Assembly: GCA_963556145.1 (NCBI GenBank)
Contig: OY744462.1
Span: forward strand, 2,728,001-2,792,000
DNA: 64,000 bases
Source of the DNA: Hygrocybe punicea
Taxonomy: Eukaryota; Basidiomycota; Agaricomycetes; Agaricales; Hygrophoraceae
Reading direction: 5' to 3'
The translations under genes and the position numbers were made by a program. Of this stretch, positions 43,801 through 54,729 are shown piece after piece; positions within the stretch are counted from its first letter, which is position 1; each line of letters opens with the position of its first letter. The notes below the pieces were generated by a model. That model searched no databases, had not been told where the DNA came from, and saw only the letters and a program-made list of their open reading frames with translations.

Positions 43801-45084
43801 CTCCATTAAGAATCGCATCATTACGCCTTATAATTCCTCTGCATTCGAGTCCTCCCTTCGTGAGGCTAATATCTCTCACTTATACCCAGACCTCGTTCAT
43901 AAACTCCAGCATGGCTTTCCTCTCGGCAATCTCAAACCGCTTACTTGTACTTATGCACCCCCCAATCACGCCTCTGCAATCGAACATTCGGATGACATTC
44001 TCGCGTATTTTAATGCTGAAATTTTAATTGGTCGGATGTCCGGCCCCTACTCCAAGGAGCAGGTCGAGACCATTCTCGGCGGTCCTTTCCGCTCCTCCCC
44101 AATTCAGGTCCACGTCGTTCCTGGTGAGGGAGATAACCCTGATAAAAAGCGTATCTGCCGTAACCTTTCCTTCAAAGGGGCTCTCCACTCTTCTGTCAAC
44201 GACCAACTCGACTCGAATGACTTTCCCACCCGTTGGGGTATGGCTCACGATATGGCTGAAATAGTGAGTCTCCCTTCTTCCTTTCCCCCTCTCCCACTTT
44301 CTCTCGCGTCCACGCCGGTGTTCGTCATTTTTTTATTTACCCCCTTCGCACGTCAGTGCCCATGCCTGTATGTCCGGCTCGCCTCTCCTACATTTCCCCC
44401 ATCTTGATTCAGGCGCTGGCTTGTTTTCATCCTCCTTCCGTCCTTGCCGGTCAGCATCCTCTTCTGTTCCTTATGCATTACTTTGCAGATTGTCAGCACG
44501 CCCGCTGGGGCTCAAGCTGCCACTCTCGACATCTCAGCCGCATGCCGCACCATTCCCGTTTGGCCTCCTCACAAAGTGTTCCTCGTTGTGAGTCTTTCCG
44601 ACTCGTTTTACATTGACCACAACAACATTTTCGGACTTTGCACTGCTGGTGGTCTTCAAGGGGAGACGGCTGATGCCACTGTTGACATATGCCTCTACCG
44701 CGACATTGGTCCCATCATAAAATGGGTCGACGACTTTGTCTTTTTTCGTTTTCCCATTGGCGGTGATGGTTCTGTCTCCCCCTTTGCATATTCATATGAT
44801 CTTTCGTCCCTGAAAGATCGTATTGCCGATCTTCAGGTCCCTTGGCATCCCACCAAGGGCCAGGATTTCGATCTGTCCGTTGTTTACGTTGGCTTTTTCT
44901 GGGACATTCCCACCCGATCCGTTTCCTTAACTGATGCCAAACACCTTAAGTTCAAGAAGAAAGTCAATACCTTTTTGTACAACTACAAGAGCGATTGTGC
45001 CCCCGAATGCGAGGTTCTCAGCATCAGCAGCTCCCTCTCTCACATAGCCTTCGTTTACACTTCTGGCCACTCTTACCTCTCCGC

Positions 45085-45240
45085 TGGAGTGGGTCCGAGG
45101 CTGCTCACACCCGAATGGGGAAGTCACGACAGAATCGGATAGGATATCATAAGATGGACTAAGACTAAGACAGGGAATCCTACATAAGGGATCCAACCGT
45201 GAGACCTAGGTCACGTGATGGACCAGGCACAACTACTCCA
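45085..45240 (-). repeat. Terminal direct repeat of the TRIM-like element (3' LTR)
   Basis: 156 bp; a few single-base differences from 46687-46842 are visible (for example CACACCCG versus CACACACG, TCACGTG versus TCATGTG). Confidence 0.9.
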
Positions 45241-46686
45241 AGTGCCCCTCTCCTCCGTAGCGACGCCCTCGTCGCTAGTGAAAGACAAACAAAACAAAAG
45301 AGACAAAAAGAAACAGCTGAAAGAAAAGCAAAAAGAAACAGAAAGGGAATGCAAAGCACACAAAGAAGCAAAAAGCAGGTGTAAACTAGTCTACCCCATA
45401 TGAATCTAGTAACGGTGGGTCATGGTGAAAAAAAGGTGGAGACAAAGTGGTAGAACGTGGAAATGGAAGCGGTACGGCACGGCGCAGGGTCGGCAGGTGG
45501 GTCTCTGGACATGGGTCGATGCGAGGGTGCATGGGGCCGCCATACGATGCGTGGGCGAGGCCACGAACGTGTCCGTTTGGGGTGCGGCCGTCGTGGTACG
45601 TTCCGTGCATGGGGCCGTGGGGGATATGGCCATGGGCTTGGTGCGGATGGACTTGCGTCGTCGGATACGTCGTATGGGGTTGTCGTATCGCGGGGATGGG
45701 CCGTTGTGGTGGTGCGTGAAGGTGTAGGGGTGTGGGACGCGGGGCCGCGCGTGTGTGGACGGGGTATGGTGGGGCGGGGTGTGCCGCTCGTGTTGGGGCG
45801 ACTTTGCCGCCCGGTTCCTTCGTGGGGGCGTTTGATCGCGTTGGGAATGGGCGTATGGGGCCATGAAACGAGTCAGCGTGGGGGTTGTGGGCGCGTGGTT
45901 GGGTTGTATGTCGTCGAGTTGTGCTGGGTGGGGCCAGATGCGTCATTCGCGTGGGCATGGGCTGTTGCGGCCGTGCTAGTGCTCTACACGCGAGAAAGTT
46001 GGTGCGGGCATGTTGTGCTGGGCCCATGGGATCGAGGAAGAAGGTACCGATGCGGGCGAGGTGCACCAGTCGACTTGGTGATGTGGCGGTTGGGCGACGT
46101 GGCAACGGATGGGTGGGCGTGAAAACGGAGATGCCGAAGACGGGGTAAATGATGGAGTGGCTCGTGGGGCTGCTGTACGAACGCGTGGGGTTTTCGAGCG
46201 TCTGTGTGTCCAGTAGGGAACCTGTGGGCGTCCGAACGAAAAATGGTGAGTCGAACACGGGGATGGTGATATCGAGGGCACGCCTGGCTGCGCGACGGCG
46301 TTGTTGGATACGTCGTCCGGCTCGGCAACCTCTTGGGGGTGTTTTAACGAGGGTGGGGTGCTGTGGGTGCGCGTGGGTGGGCGGATTCTTGGTGGATGCA
46401 GTTGGTGACGTGGCTGCGCGAGGTGGCTGTGCGGAATGGTGAAGATGGGCAAAAAGTCGTGAGGGTGGTCGCGGGGCATGTAGCAGGATGCGAACGAGGT
46501 ACTGGGGCTTTCGGAGACTGTCTTCTGTAGGGTTTTTCATGGGGGTGCTGCGGGGAATCGCGCGGGTGGGGTCTCGGGGGGGTTCTCTGTTCTCGAAAAA
46601 TCACTGGATCTGTCAAAAAATTTCTGTGCGAGTGGAGTGTGGTGGTCTCTGGTGGCGTGGCTCGAATCGCGCTCTCATCACCATGA

Positions 46687-46842
46687 TGGAGTGGGTCCGA
46701 GGCTGCTCACACACGAATGGGGAAGTCACGACGGAATCGGATAGGATATCATAAGATGGACTAAGACTAAGACAGGGAATCCTACATAAGGGATCCAACC
46801 GTGAGACCTAGGTCATGTGATGGACCAGGCACAACTACTCCA
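46687..46842 (-). repeat. Terminal direct repeat of the TRIM-like element (5' LTR)
   Basis: 156 bp, same sequence family as 45085-45240, followed by the second CCGC target copy. Confidence 0.9.
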
Positions 46843-47407
46843 CCGCTCTCTACGCCTTTGCCTCTTCCTTTACCAACAAATTCCACCCATGTTGGGTCCC
46901 GCCCTCAGTTCGCTCCAATCTCCTCCACTGGAGCCACCTCCTTAGTTCACCCTTCACACGCTCTCTGGTTCCCAAGGCCGCTTCGATTGACCCAGATATA
47001 TGGGTTGACGCCTCCTCGAGCTGGGGAATCGGCATTCTGATTGATGGTCAATGGGATGCTTGGCGACTTCGCAACCATTGGAAGGGGCCCGGTCGCGACA
47101 TCGGTTGGCTTGAAGCCACCGCCGTCGAGATCATTTGTCTCATCCTCGAGGCAAGGGGCTTTCGCGACGTCGACATCCTGATCCGCAGCAACAACATGGG
47201 CGTTATCGGCGCCTTTTCCAAGGGTCGTGGTTGTAACTTCATGGTCAATCTCTCTGTCCGCCGGACGGACCTCTTGTTGGTCGACAACAACCTCTCAATA
47301 TCTCTCATTTACGTTTCTTCTGAAGAGAACCTGGCAGATCCCATTTCACGCGGCGTCTTGGGCTCCACGAATCTCCGGTCCCCCACCATCATCTCGCTCC
47401 CAAGTGA

Positions 47408-48182
47408 TGTAGAGGGTCCTCGACCCTCTGAGGCCGTAACATCGATATCTCGCGAATCCGCTCGAACCCGACGTCTCTAGCAATCTATGCTCGAACCCGA
47501 CGCAACCCGATGCATACCGACTAGCACGGCCGCTCACATACCTGGTCGGTCCATCTCCTAAACTCACGGAACTTCAAATATCCAAGATAGATCTCATTGG
47601 ACTGGGATCCCGACATCGGACTTGCCTTATTCGCGCCTAGCGTCTCCCTTATGGAGATATAGTAAAGTATATTACATCTTTTACGGTTTTTATATCTTCC
47701 ACCCATTTTCCCTGTCATGGTCGCCTCGCAACCCTCTTCCTACTTTTCCTTTTTTATTCTCCTTTGTTTTCTCTCATCGGCCGAGGACTCTCGTCCGAAT
47801 CTAGGTACAGAAATTTGTAGTATAAAAACGGTGCCCAAGCGCCGTCTCTGAATAAGAAACCAGTTCCCCCGTTTCCTCTCTCTGAGAATTAGTCTCTCAG
47901 TAAAATCCATCGCACACATTGCTCGTCGGATTCCTTGACGCTCTCCCCGTCGTTCTACCGCCTTTATCTCTATGTCCCTCGTCACCCGACACCCGACCCG
48001 CCGTACCCAACATCGTCGGCTTCGACCGGCCTTGATAGATTTCAGTAGTTTACTTGGCGGCTTCTTATCATTTATATCCTATCATCTTACTGAAGCTCGC
48101 TAGACTATTCCTAATCACTTTCACGCTGACCCCCACAGGCTTAGGATTACTATTCCGCAGCCACCCCGACCTCGCCTTTACA
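47408..48182 (+). repeat. Diverged solo LTR in pol B
   Basis: 775 bp, TGTAGAGGGTCCTCGACCCTC at the start (hairpin like the main LTR family), a TATAAAAACGG box near 47820, end CGCCTTTACA. Flanks GTGA (47404-47407) and GCGA (48183-48186) are a 4-bp duplication with one C-to-T change. Removing it restores the last nine codons of pol B. Related to, but well diverged from, the 31479/37978 family. Confidence 0.82.
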
Positions 48183-48206
48183 GCGACATTCAACCTTTCC
48201 TCTTTC

Positions 48207-49510
48207 ATGCCTAGTACACCCTCCCCCCCTCGAGTGTCGGCAGGTGCTGACGCGACCCCGGCGTCTACCCTCCTTCGGGCCATGCTGGTTCATCAGGTCA
48301 GTAGGGTGTGTCGCAAGCGTCTGGCAGTCGAATTAAAAAGCCTAGAAAACCCAGAAAAGGATGTAGCTATGTTTCTTCTTCCTTCCGTCCCTTTGTTTGT
48401 GCGAGCGATCGCCTCCTTGCTTGGCATTCCCCCTTTACCTTTTCTTACCATGATTCCTTACATTCTGATCTTCCCATGTCTGCTGTTTCACGTCTATTTG
48501 TAGTTTTACTCCTTTCCCTTGATGAGAATACATGCTCCGTTTACGGTGCCGGTCTCCTTCGCCACACTCAATTCTGTGATGACATGAAGATCCCCGAGTC
48601 CAAACGAATGCCCGCCTCCGAAGTTCTTCTGGCTGCGTTTGCCGCTACTGCAGCCGCTAAAGTTTCGCGTTCCTGTCTAGATTCTTGGTTAGCCGGTCTT
48701 CATTTTTGGCATTTGTTCAATGGTGCCCCGTGGCATGGCGCGAGTTCCGAGCTCCTTTCCAAAATCAGAATCGGTGTTGGCAAGCTCATTCCTTCTTCCT
48801 CCATTTGCCCCAAGCGTCCTCTGGTCACGATCGAACACATGCATGCTCTTCTCGAGTCCCTTGATCTCTCCAATGCATTCGATGCTGCTGTTTGGGCCTG
48901 TGCGTCTGTCACTTTCTGGAGCTGCTGCCGCCTGGGTGAGCTGGTCATTCCGAGTCCAGGCGCTTTCAACCCGTCCAAGCACGTCTCGCGGGGCACTTCT
49001 ATCCGCTTTGGTAAAATCAGGGCTGGTGCCGAACACGCCACCTTTCACATTCCGTGGACCAAAACCACCAAGGAACTCGGCGCCGACATCACTCTTACCT
49101 CCATCCCGGAACCCACGAACCCCCTTGCGGCCTTTCGCCATCACTTGAAGGCCAACAGTGCTGTTCCTTCCTCAGCTCCTCTATTCGCATTCGAGACCGC
49201 CAATGGCGGTTGGTCGCCTCTCACGAGAGACTGGTTCCTCAATCGCATCAATGGTATCTGGAGGGGCAGGGGCATGCTGGATATTTTTGGTCATGGCTTC
49301 CGTATCAGCGGCGCCACTGAATTGCTCTTGAGGGGCGTCTCTCCGGATGTGGTTGCTACCCAGGGTCGATGGAAGTCCCAGGCCTTCTTGGATTACTGGC
49401 AGAAGATTGATGCCATTCTCCCCACCTTTGTTTCGCAATCCTTTTTCGCTTCTCGTTTCGCATTGTTGACATCCTCGATGTCCATTTTTCATAGAAAACA
49501 TGGCTTGTAA
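48207..49510 (+). CDS. Tyrosine recombinase of YR element B
   Basis: ATG at 48207 overlaps the pol stop (ATGCCTAG). After a basic N-terminus and one unplaced intron (somewhere in 48360-48500) the main exon reads CSVYGAGLLRHTQFCDDMK, SRSCLDSWLAGLHFWHLF. Catalytic residues: Arg in WSCCRLGELVIPS, HxxR in FGHGFRISGATELL, nucleophile Tyr in SQAFLDYWQKID. Unlike element A, box II keeps His. Stop at 49508-49510. Complete catalytic set. Confidence 0.82.
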
Positions 49511-51610
49511 TGTGCGCTATTCATTTTCACTCAATGACATTCCCTCGCTTCGCTCTGTTTGGGGGTCTGCTTGTTGAAGTTGACAGTTGTGAGCTACGCT
49601 TGTTATGGTCTTTGTCCCCTTCAACTTCGCTTCTGGACAAAATCCTCCCATCACTCACTCAAGGATCTCGATCGGATTCTCAACTGCGTGATCGACGATG
49701 CGAATCTTTAATTTTTCTCTTCTTCTCTGGGACCTCCCGAAACCTTCTTCGGTCTTGCTCCCAGATCCTTTTCGCGTTCTGTCTCTCACTCTTTTGCAGA
49801 GAACTTTTTCTTACACTCGAGATCCTTCACCCAAACCGCAAAATGAGATCACAATTTTTCTCGTTGTCTCACTTTGCCCTCCCTTGTAGATCTTTATGTA
49901 TCGGTTTTTTTTAAATCTCTCTTTCATTAATCTTATTTTGCGTATCTATGACTACGAAACTTACAAAGCTGCACTAGTGAGCCTCTAGTGATTGTGTTTT
50001 CTGATAAATAAATATTGGAAAAAATTATGATATACTCCTGGTATGCTATTCTACAATTCTTCCTGCAAGATGTAAGCGATATAAGCAGTATTAGATGCAA
50101 AATAAAGTGAAAATGACCAAATTCAGCAAAATCATGAAGTCTTTGCTTTCTTTTAGGTCAAATACAATTTCTATTGCTTGGGTCTTGCAGAGACTATTGT
50201 ACAACAGCTGTTTGGGAGTACATTATAATTTTTCTGAGATTTAGCTGTTAGAAAATGCATTCAGAATTCAAGCTTTACGAGGAAAAACACTCATACTTTA
50301 GGTGTGAAGGTGCCATCTCCAACAGCAGTTGAGGTGGTCAGTCCTCATCACACTTGTTGTCCAGGGCTGGGCCATAATGGTAGTTGCAGGGGGAAAAGTT
50401 GGAAGGTGAGAGTTCTGGGAGTGTACCTGGAGCTAATATGTAAGTGCCTCTCTCGTGTTTCCACAGCTATGACCAATGTTTTTCAAGAAATGGCTATATC
50501 ATTCCTAATAAAATGGCTAGAATTACAAGAATATTAGAGCATGTAGAGGACATGACAAGCTAAAGGGTCCTCTGCCAACATTAGTTGATTGGATCAGCCT
50601 TTGCTCACTTATTTGACATCAGCTTTAAATTGTAGCTGATTCAAAGCTGGTCAAATAAGTGAGCAAAGGCTCATCCAATCAACTAATGTTGGCTGAGGTC
50701 CCTTTGGCTTTTCATATCTTCTATATGCTCAACTATTCTTGTAATTTCAGCCATTTCATTAGGAATGATATAGCCATTTCTTGAAAAACATCTGTCAACA
50801 TCATGGCCTCACTCTCCCTTGCCCTTGGTGAAGGTGATGGTGACAGTGAGGCTGAAGCAGTGTATTAGATGAGTGTAGACTGTGTTTTAGACTCAGTGAT
50901 ACACTGGAGGAGAATCACTAAGATACATAGTATACTATGAGAAAGTATAGGCTTGTTCTATTGAAAGTAGATGAACTCCAAAAGGGAAATATAATTATAA
51001 AAGAAACAATAAATAATCAGGAAGCGAAATGAATCAAAGACAACAGATATGGAATGCTCAGGCATGGCACTTACATTATTTCAACACAGTCACAGTAGTG
51101 GTAGCAAAAGGCCATTTGTAATCTTAGTTGAAAACACTGTTAATATGATGGTGAGAGGAGTGGGTGCAGCCATAGTGTGTTCTTCTCTGAGCAGCAGAGA
51201 CTGTAGGGAGGTGGCAGGAACTGTATAGGGAAGGGAACTAGGGAGGGGAACTTTGGAACTTAGCATATGCTGTTACTTTGGGAAAAGTGATTATATTCTT
51301 CTCAATAAATTTGATAAAATAACCAAATTATTTGAGTGTGTCAGCCATGTAAAATAACATGAGGTCTTCTGCCAACATTAGTCAATCAAATGAGTCATTG
51401 TTCATATATTTAATTTATTTCATTTTAGGTATTTAATTTATTTAATTTTATTTAATTTCCTGAGGCAGATGTACATCTATAATATAAAAGCCATTATTTC
51501 ACCCTATTATTTTCGGGCCACGCTAAGCAACCAAATTGTCTGGCTGTGTAGCTTCGGAAGGGTGTGTACTTGACAAACCTAAGGTCGAAACAGTACAGTA
51601 ATATTGAAAT
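49511..51610. other. AT-rich gene-free region with transposon remnants
   Basis: 2.1 kb. The first 400 bases are probably the 3' end of YR element B. From about 49960 the base composition turns AT-rich; no conserved protein seen. It holds a long inverted repeat (50478-50790) and a partial third copy of its arm (about 51363-51385). Confidence 0.6.
50478..50790. repeat. 313-bp long inverted repeat (MITE-like)
   Basis: Left arm 50478-50625 and right arm 50640-50790 are near-perfect reverse complements (for example CCAACATTAGTTGATTGGAT against ATCCAATCAACTAATGTTGG), around a short centre near 50632. A transcript would fold into a roughly 145-bp hairpin. No obvious target duplication. Confidence 0.85.
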
Positions 51611-54510
51611 TCACGGCATGACGAGACAGTTCTTCGTTGCCTCTAACCATTTATCACTGAATTCTGATACCACAACGGGAAGCAACTCGTTCAACCCTCC
51701 CGCGTCCCTTCCACTTCCTTCTAAGTAGTACTTAATCTGCATAGACGTGTATTACAGACAAGTTCAAAGTAAAATCGGTGAAACTCACCTTTGGTTCTGT
51801 TCCGCTTGTTCTATGGAACAAAAAAAATCAGCAACTCCAGAGAAAAGAAAGCATTCAACACCCACCGCATAGTAAGGGTGATCCTGGAGCCATCGGACGC
51901 ACGTCGGGCTCTGAACTGAATCATGTGCCCAGACGAGAGCGGCAGTCTTGGCTGAAAAGTAGGTGGGTTGGTACTGTCATAACCAACGGTCAAGTCAACT
52001 ACACTGGTAATCGCGAAGCCAGCAATTTTGGTTGGAAAGTTAGATGCTTGCATGGTAGGCTGATATGCAGGTAAAATAAGCAAGTTACTTCAGACTGATG
52101 TAATATCACATCGCACATCATATTTGCGGATCCGGGTGAATATTTTGTCGATTGTATGTGGATCGCCACAAACAAAATAGCCGTTTCTCGTCTGTCCAGT
52201 GATGGTTAGCTAATGCAAAGCTTCTTGTCAGGCCCACAACACCTGAAAAGTTCCGTATCTGACGTACGGTCATTTTCCCAGTTGGAAATCAGTGGTGAGA
52301 TCTTACCGATGATATAACTCCTGTAGATACGAATTCACGGTTTTGCCTCGGTGATGAAGCGATACAGCAAGTTCCGCAAAAAAAACCTGAATTATTTTCG
52401 CACCGTACAGATAGCTTGAGAGAATGAAATCGGTACCGTAGCTGCGACCCCATCCTTGTCGCGAATCTCAGAACCAAACATAAACCCAATAGCCTCTTCG
52501 TAACCAAAAGGCACGTCAAACCCTTGACCGACCAGGTTCAGAGCGGTGTTCCCGATGAACTTGAAACCTAAGGGACTGGTATAGGTATGAGTAAACAGTT
52601 TGAAACTGACGCAATCTGACCAGTGAGGCATTCAACGAATTTGAATCCTTCCGCCTCAGCCATGGCTTCCATCATTTTTGAACTCACGGTTGACGCAATC
52701 ATGGCAAGCTTGGCTGATACGACAAATGATATGAGATGTTAAATCAGGGCATACGCATGAAAAGAGTTCACCCAGTGGTTTTCCAGACAACTTATATATT
52801 TCAAGAATTCGACTGGCAAATAGCGATCCTATTTGGTCGCCCGTGAATAATATCCACCGCCCATCAGGTCTATCTGTGGCATTGAACATAGGAGCAGATG
52901 CGGGAGAAGAATAGTCACTTGCCCTTTTTCCGCAGCTGAGAAACGATCCGCATCTGGATCTTGGGCAAGCACATATGTTGCTCCTTCTCTCTCAGCAGTA
53001 TCGAGGGCAAGATCCTGCATTGAAAAGGACATAAAAATGACAAATTAAACTCCAAAGGTATATGGATTTACTAAGGCACCTAGATCAAAGTCGAATCAGG
53101 AGATATTTGACCGTGCAATAAGTATACGTGCCCATCTCTTCTGGATTTGGAAACTTGACAGTTGGGAACTCCGGGTCAGGAATCTGCTGCTCTTTCACGG
53201 GAATGAAAGGTGGGAATCCAAAATTTTCAAAGGTTTTCTGGACAAAATAATTACCAACACCATGCAAAGAGGTATTGACAAATTTGATTGGTGTGCTGGC
53301 ATTCAGTGACCTTCATCGAACGTCGAATCAACAAAAGAACATTCAAAGTAATTACCACTGAACCTTGAGAGACTCATGCTGGCCAGTTCCCTCAAGTAGG
53401 CGTCACACATATCTTCAGTGCGATCAACATATAGAGGGCTTGATTCAAGACCCCCTGTGGTCCAAGTCCGAGGTTTCAGATTCGCATTGAGTGAATCAGA
53501 GATTCCTTGGTCGTGAGGATTGATGATCTGTGGTCGACAATCAAACGGAGCGTTTCCTGGTTTTGGTGAATGTTTTTCATACTTGAACGGCATTTTCCCA
53601 ATAAACCTGATGGTCCGAGTGAATGGTCGTTTGAATCCATTGAATTATAAATCTACCTTGAAGCCATTGTCGTGCTAGAAATATGACGGTTATGAGCACT
53701 CCGTCCCCTCTTCTTTCTAAAAGACAAACCTTAGGATTATGACTCGCTGTTCGACATCAATACCTTAATCAATAGATTGCTAATGTCATACCTGTGATCA
53801 TTATCCCGCACGCAGCGTTTAGCTTTTTAACACTGAAAGGGACTCTGACGCTTGAAGTATTAGCATGGATGGAAGAAAAACGCCTGAAATAGGGCTGACA
53901 ATGGTGTATGAACAAAACCCTGATGAAAGTACACTTTCACTTGGTTAATGATAAACGCGGAGGCTGCCAGCCGAGCCCATCGTTCAGAATTATGCCGGTG
54001 GTCATGTCCAATGACAACACCACGAGAAGTCGCATCGGTGACGTGTCTGACGACATAAGCGCACACGGCCTTCCGATTACGAGTAAGAACCATTATTACG
54101 ATTACCCAAATTCCGGACTTACTTGAGAGGTTTGAATAATGACCAGATCGTTCATTCGTGACCAACCAGCTTCCATTCTTCCTCTCAATCCTATTCAAAT
54201 TTAGTGATAAAGTTAACACCTTTTATCTTCTCCGGAGCACTTCAATACCTGCGGTTCCAAATACAATGCGGGTCCTACAAAAAGGTTGCATCAAGTAGTT
54301 CATTCATACGACAATTACTGTAAGGAACAAGACCTCATCCGTTTCTCCAGTTCTTCACTGTTACCGCCCTTCACCAGTTCCTCTACTTCGCTGCGAGTGG
54401 TTTCATTCTAGTTTGTGATGAGCACGACAAGGGTATGAGGAAGGATCATCAAATAGTACTTGATCGAAACTCATCCATTCCTGAACCAGGTGCTGGAGGC
54501 TCGAATCCAT
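51611..54510 (-). CDS. Phosphoglucomutase/phosphopentomutase family enzyme (PGM2/PRM15-like)
   Basis: Alpha-D-phosphohexomutase superfamily enzyme, probably interconverting ribose-1-P/ribose-5-P or glucose phosphates. ATG at 54510 (MDSSLQHLVQEWMSFDQ), then RTRIVFGTAG-GLRGRMEAGWSRMNDL joined over an intron. VRHVTDATSRGVVIGHDHRHN replaces the usual phospho-Ser loop order of this subfamily; metal loop DPDADRF is in VLAQDPDADRFSAAEKG; sugar-specificity region GFDVPFGYEEAIGFMFG; C-terminal phosphate-binding TSGTEPK-IKYYLEGSGRD. Stop at 51613-51611. About a dozen short introns. Substrate choice between glucose and pentose forms cannot be settled here. Confidence 0.87.
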
Positions 54511-54729
54511 GCAATATCGTGATGATCAAATGTAAAGCTTACGTACGTACCAAATCGAGGAGTATAAAAATCGAACAATGTAAAATATCGACTGTCCTAA
54601 AGGATGGAAGTAGTGCAGATTAAGGAATTGCTGCAGGCATTCAACGTTTTAACAACGACGATGAGAGAAGTTTTGCTTCATAATCGTGTCCTAGACTGGC
54701 ATGCCTCCTTCATAGAGGGCAAGTTGTCA

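Larger units (their letters stand above)
45085..46842 (-). mobile_element. Miniature LTR retroelement (TRIM-like), 1.76 kb
   Basis: Direct 156-bp terminal repeats (45085-45240, 46687-46842; TGGAGT...ACTCCA) with exact CCGC target copies at 45081-45084 and 46843-46846. Read on the minus strand, TGGTGATGAGAGCGCG, three bases inside the 46687 repeat, looks like a tRNA primer site, and GGAGGAGAGGGG, next to the 45240 repeat, looks like a polypurine tract. Both agree on minus orientation. No RT or integrase is present. The interior is G-rich on + and has a 384-codon minus-strand ORF (46540-45386), rich in Pro/His/Arg/Thr, of doubtful coding value. Confidence 0.85.
43757..48214 (+). pseudogene. Reverse transcriptase-RNase H of YR element B, split by insertions
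   Basis: Starts MASPTTMPALVPALDSIKNR, overlapping gag. RT motifs: KRICRNLSFKGALHSSVND, first Asp in AATLDISAACRTIPV, catalytic WVDDFVFFRFP. A 225-nt intron (44264-44488) separates the first two; the frame stops at 44407 if unspliced. The frame is then cut at 45085 by a miniature LTR element (resuming at 46847) and at 47408 by a solo LTR (resuming at 48187). RNase H lies between: IWVDASSSWGIGILI and WLEATAVEIICLILE, SSEENLADPISR. Final residues before stop TAG 48212-48214 are DIQPFLFHA. All other sequence is stop-free. Confidence 0.82.
42493..49510 (+). mobile_element. YR retroelement B, interrupted twice
   Basis: Second, clearly different YR retroelement in the same orientation as A: gag 42493-43800, pol 43757-48214 (with an intron, a miniature LTR element and a solo LTR inside), recombinase 48207-49510. 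Neighbouring genes overlap by a few bases (gag/pol 44 nt; pol stop/recombinase ATG 8 nt). The sequence is barely alike A at protein level. Outer limits not found. Confidence 0.82.

Noticed and set aside
45457..46122. Gly/Val/Trp-rich plus-strand ORF in the TRIM element
   Set aside because: Wrong strand relative to primer site and polypurine tract; composition-driven by G-rich sequence.
46655..46686. tRNA gene (CTCGAATC followed by an acceptor-like end with CCA)
   Set aside because: The T-stem does not pair and no D or anticodon arm precedes it; best read as a primer-binding site complement.
48308..48500. Long N-terminal extension of recombinase B from 48308
   Set aside because: The frame there is intron-like (Phe/Ser-rich) and lacks conservation; the ATG at 48207 overlapping the pol stop fits the element layout better.
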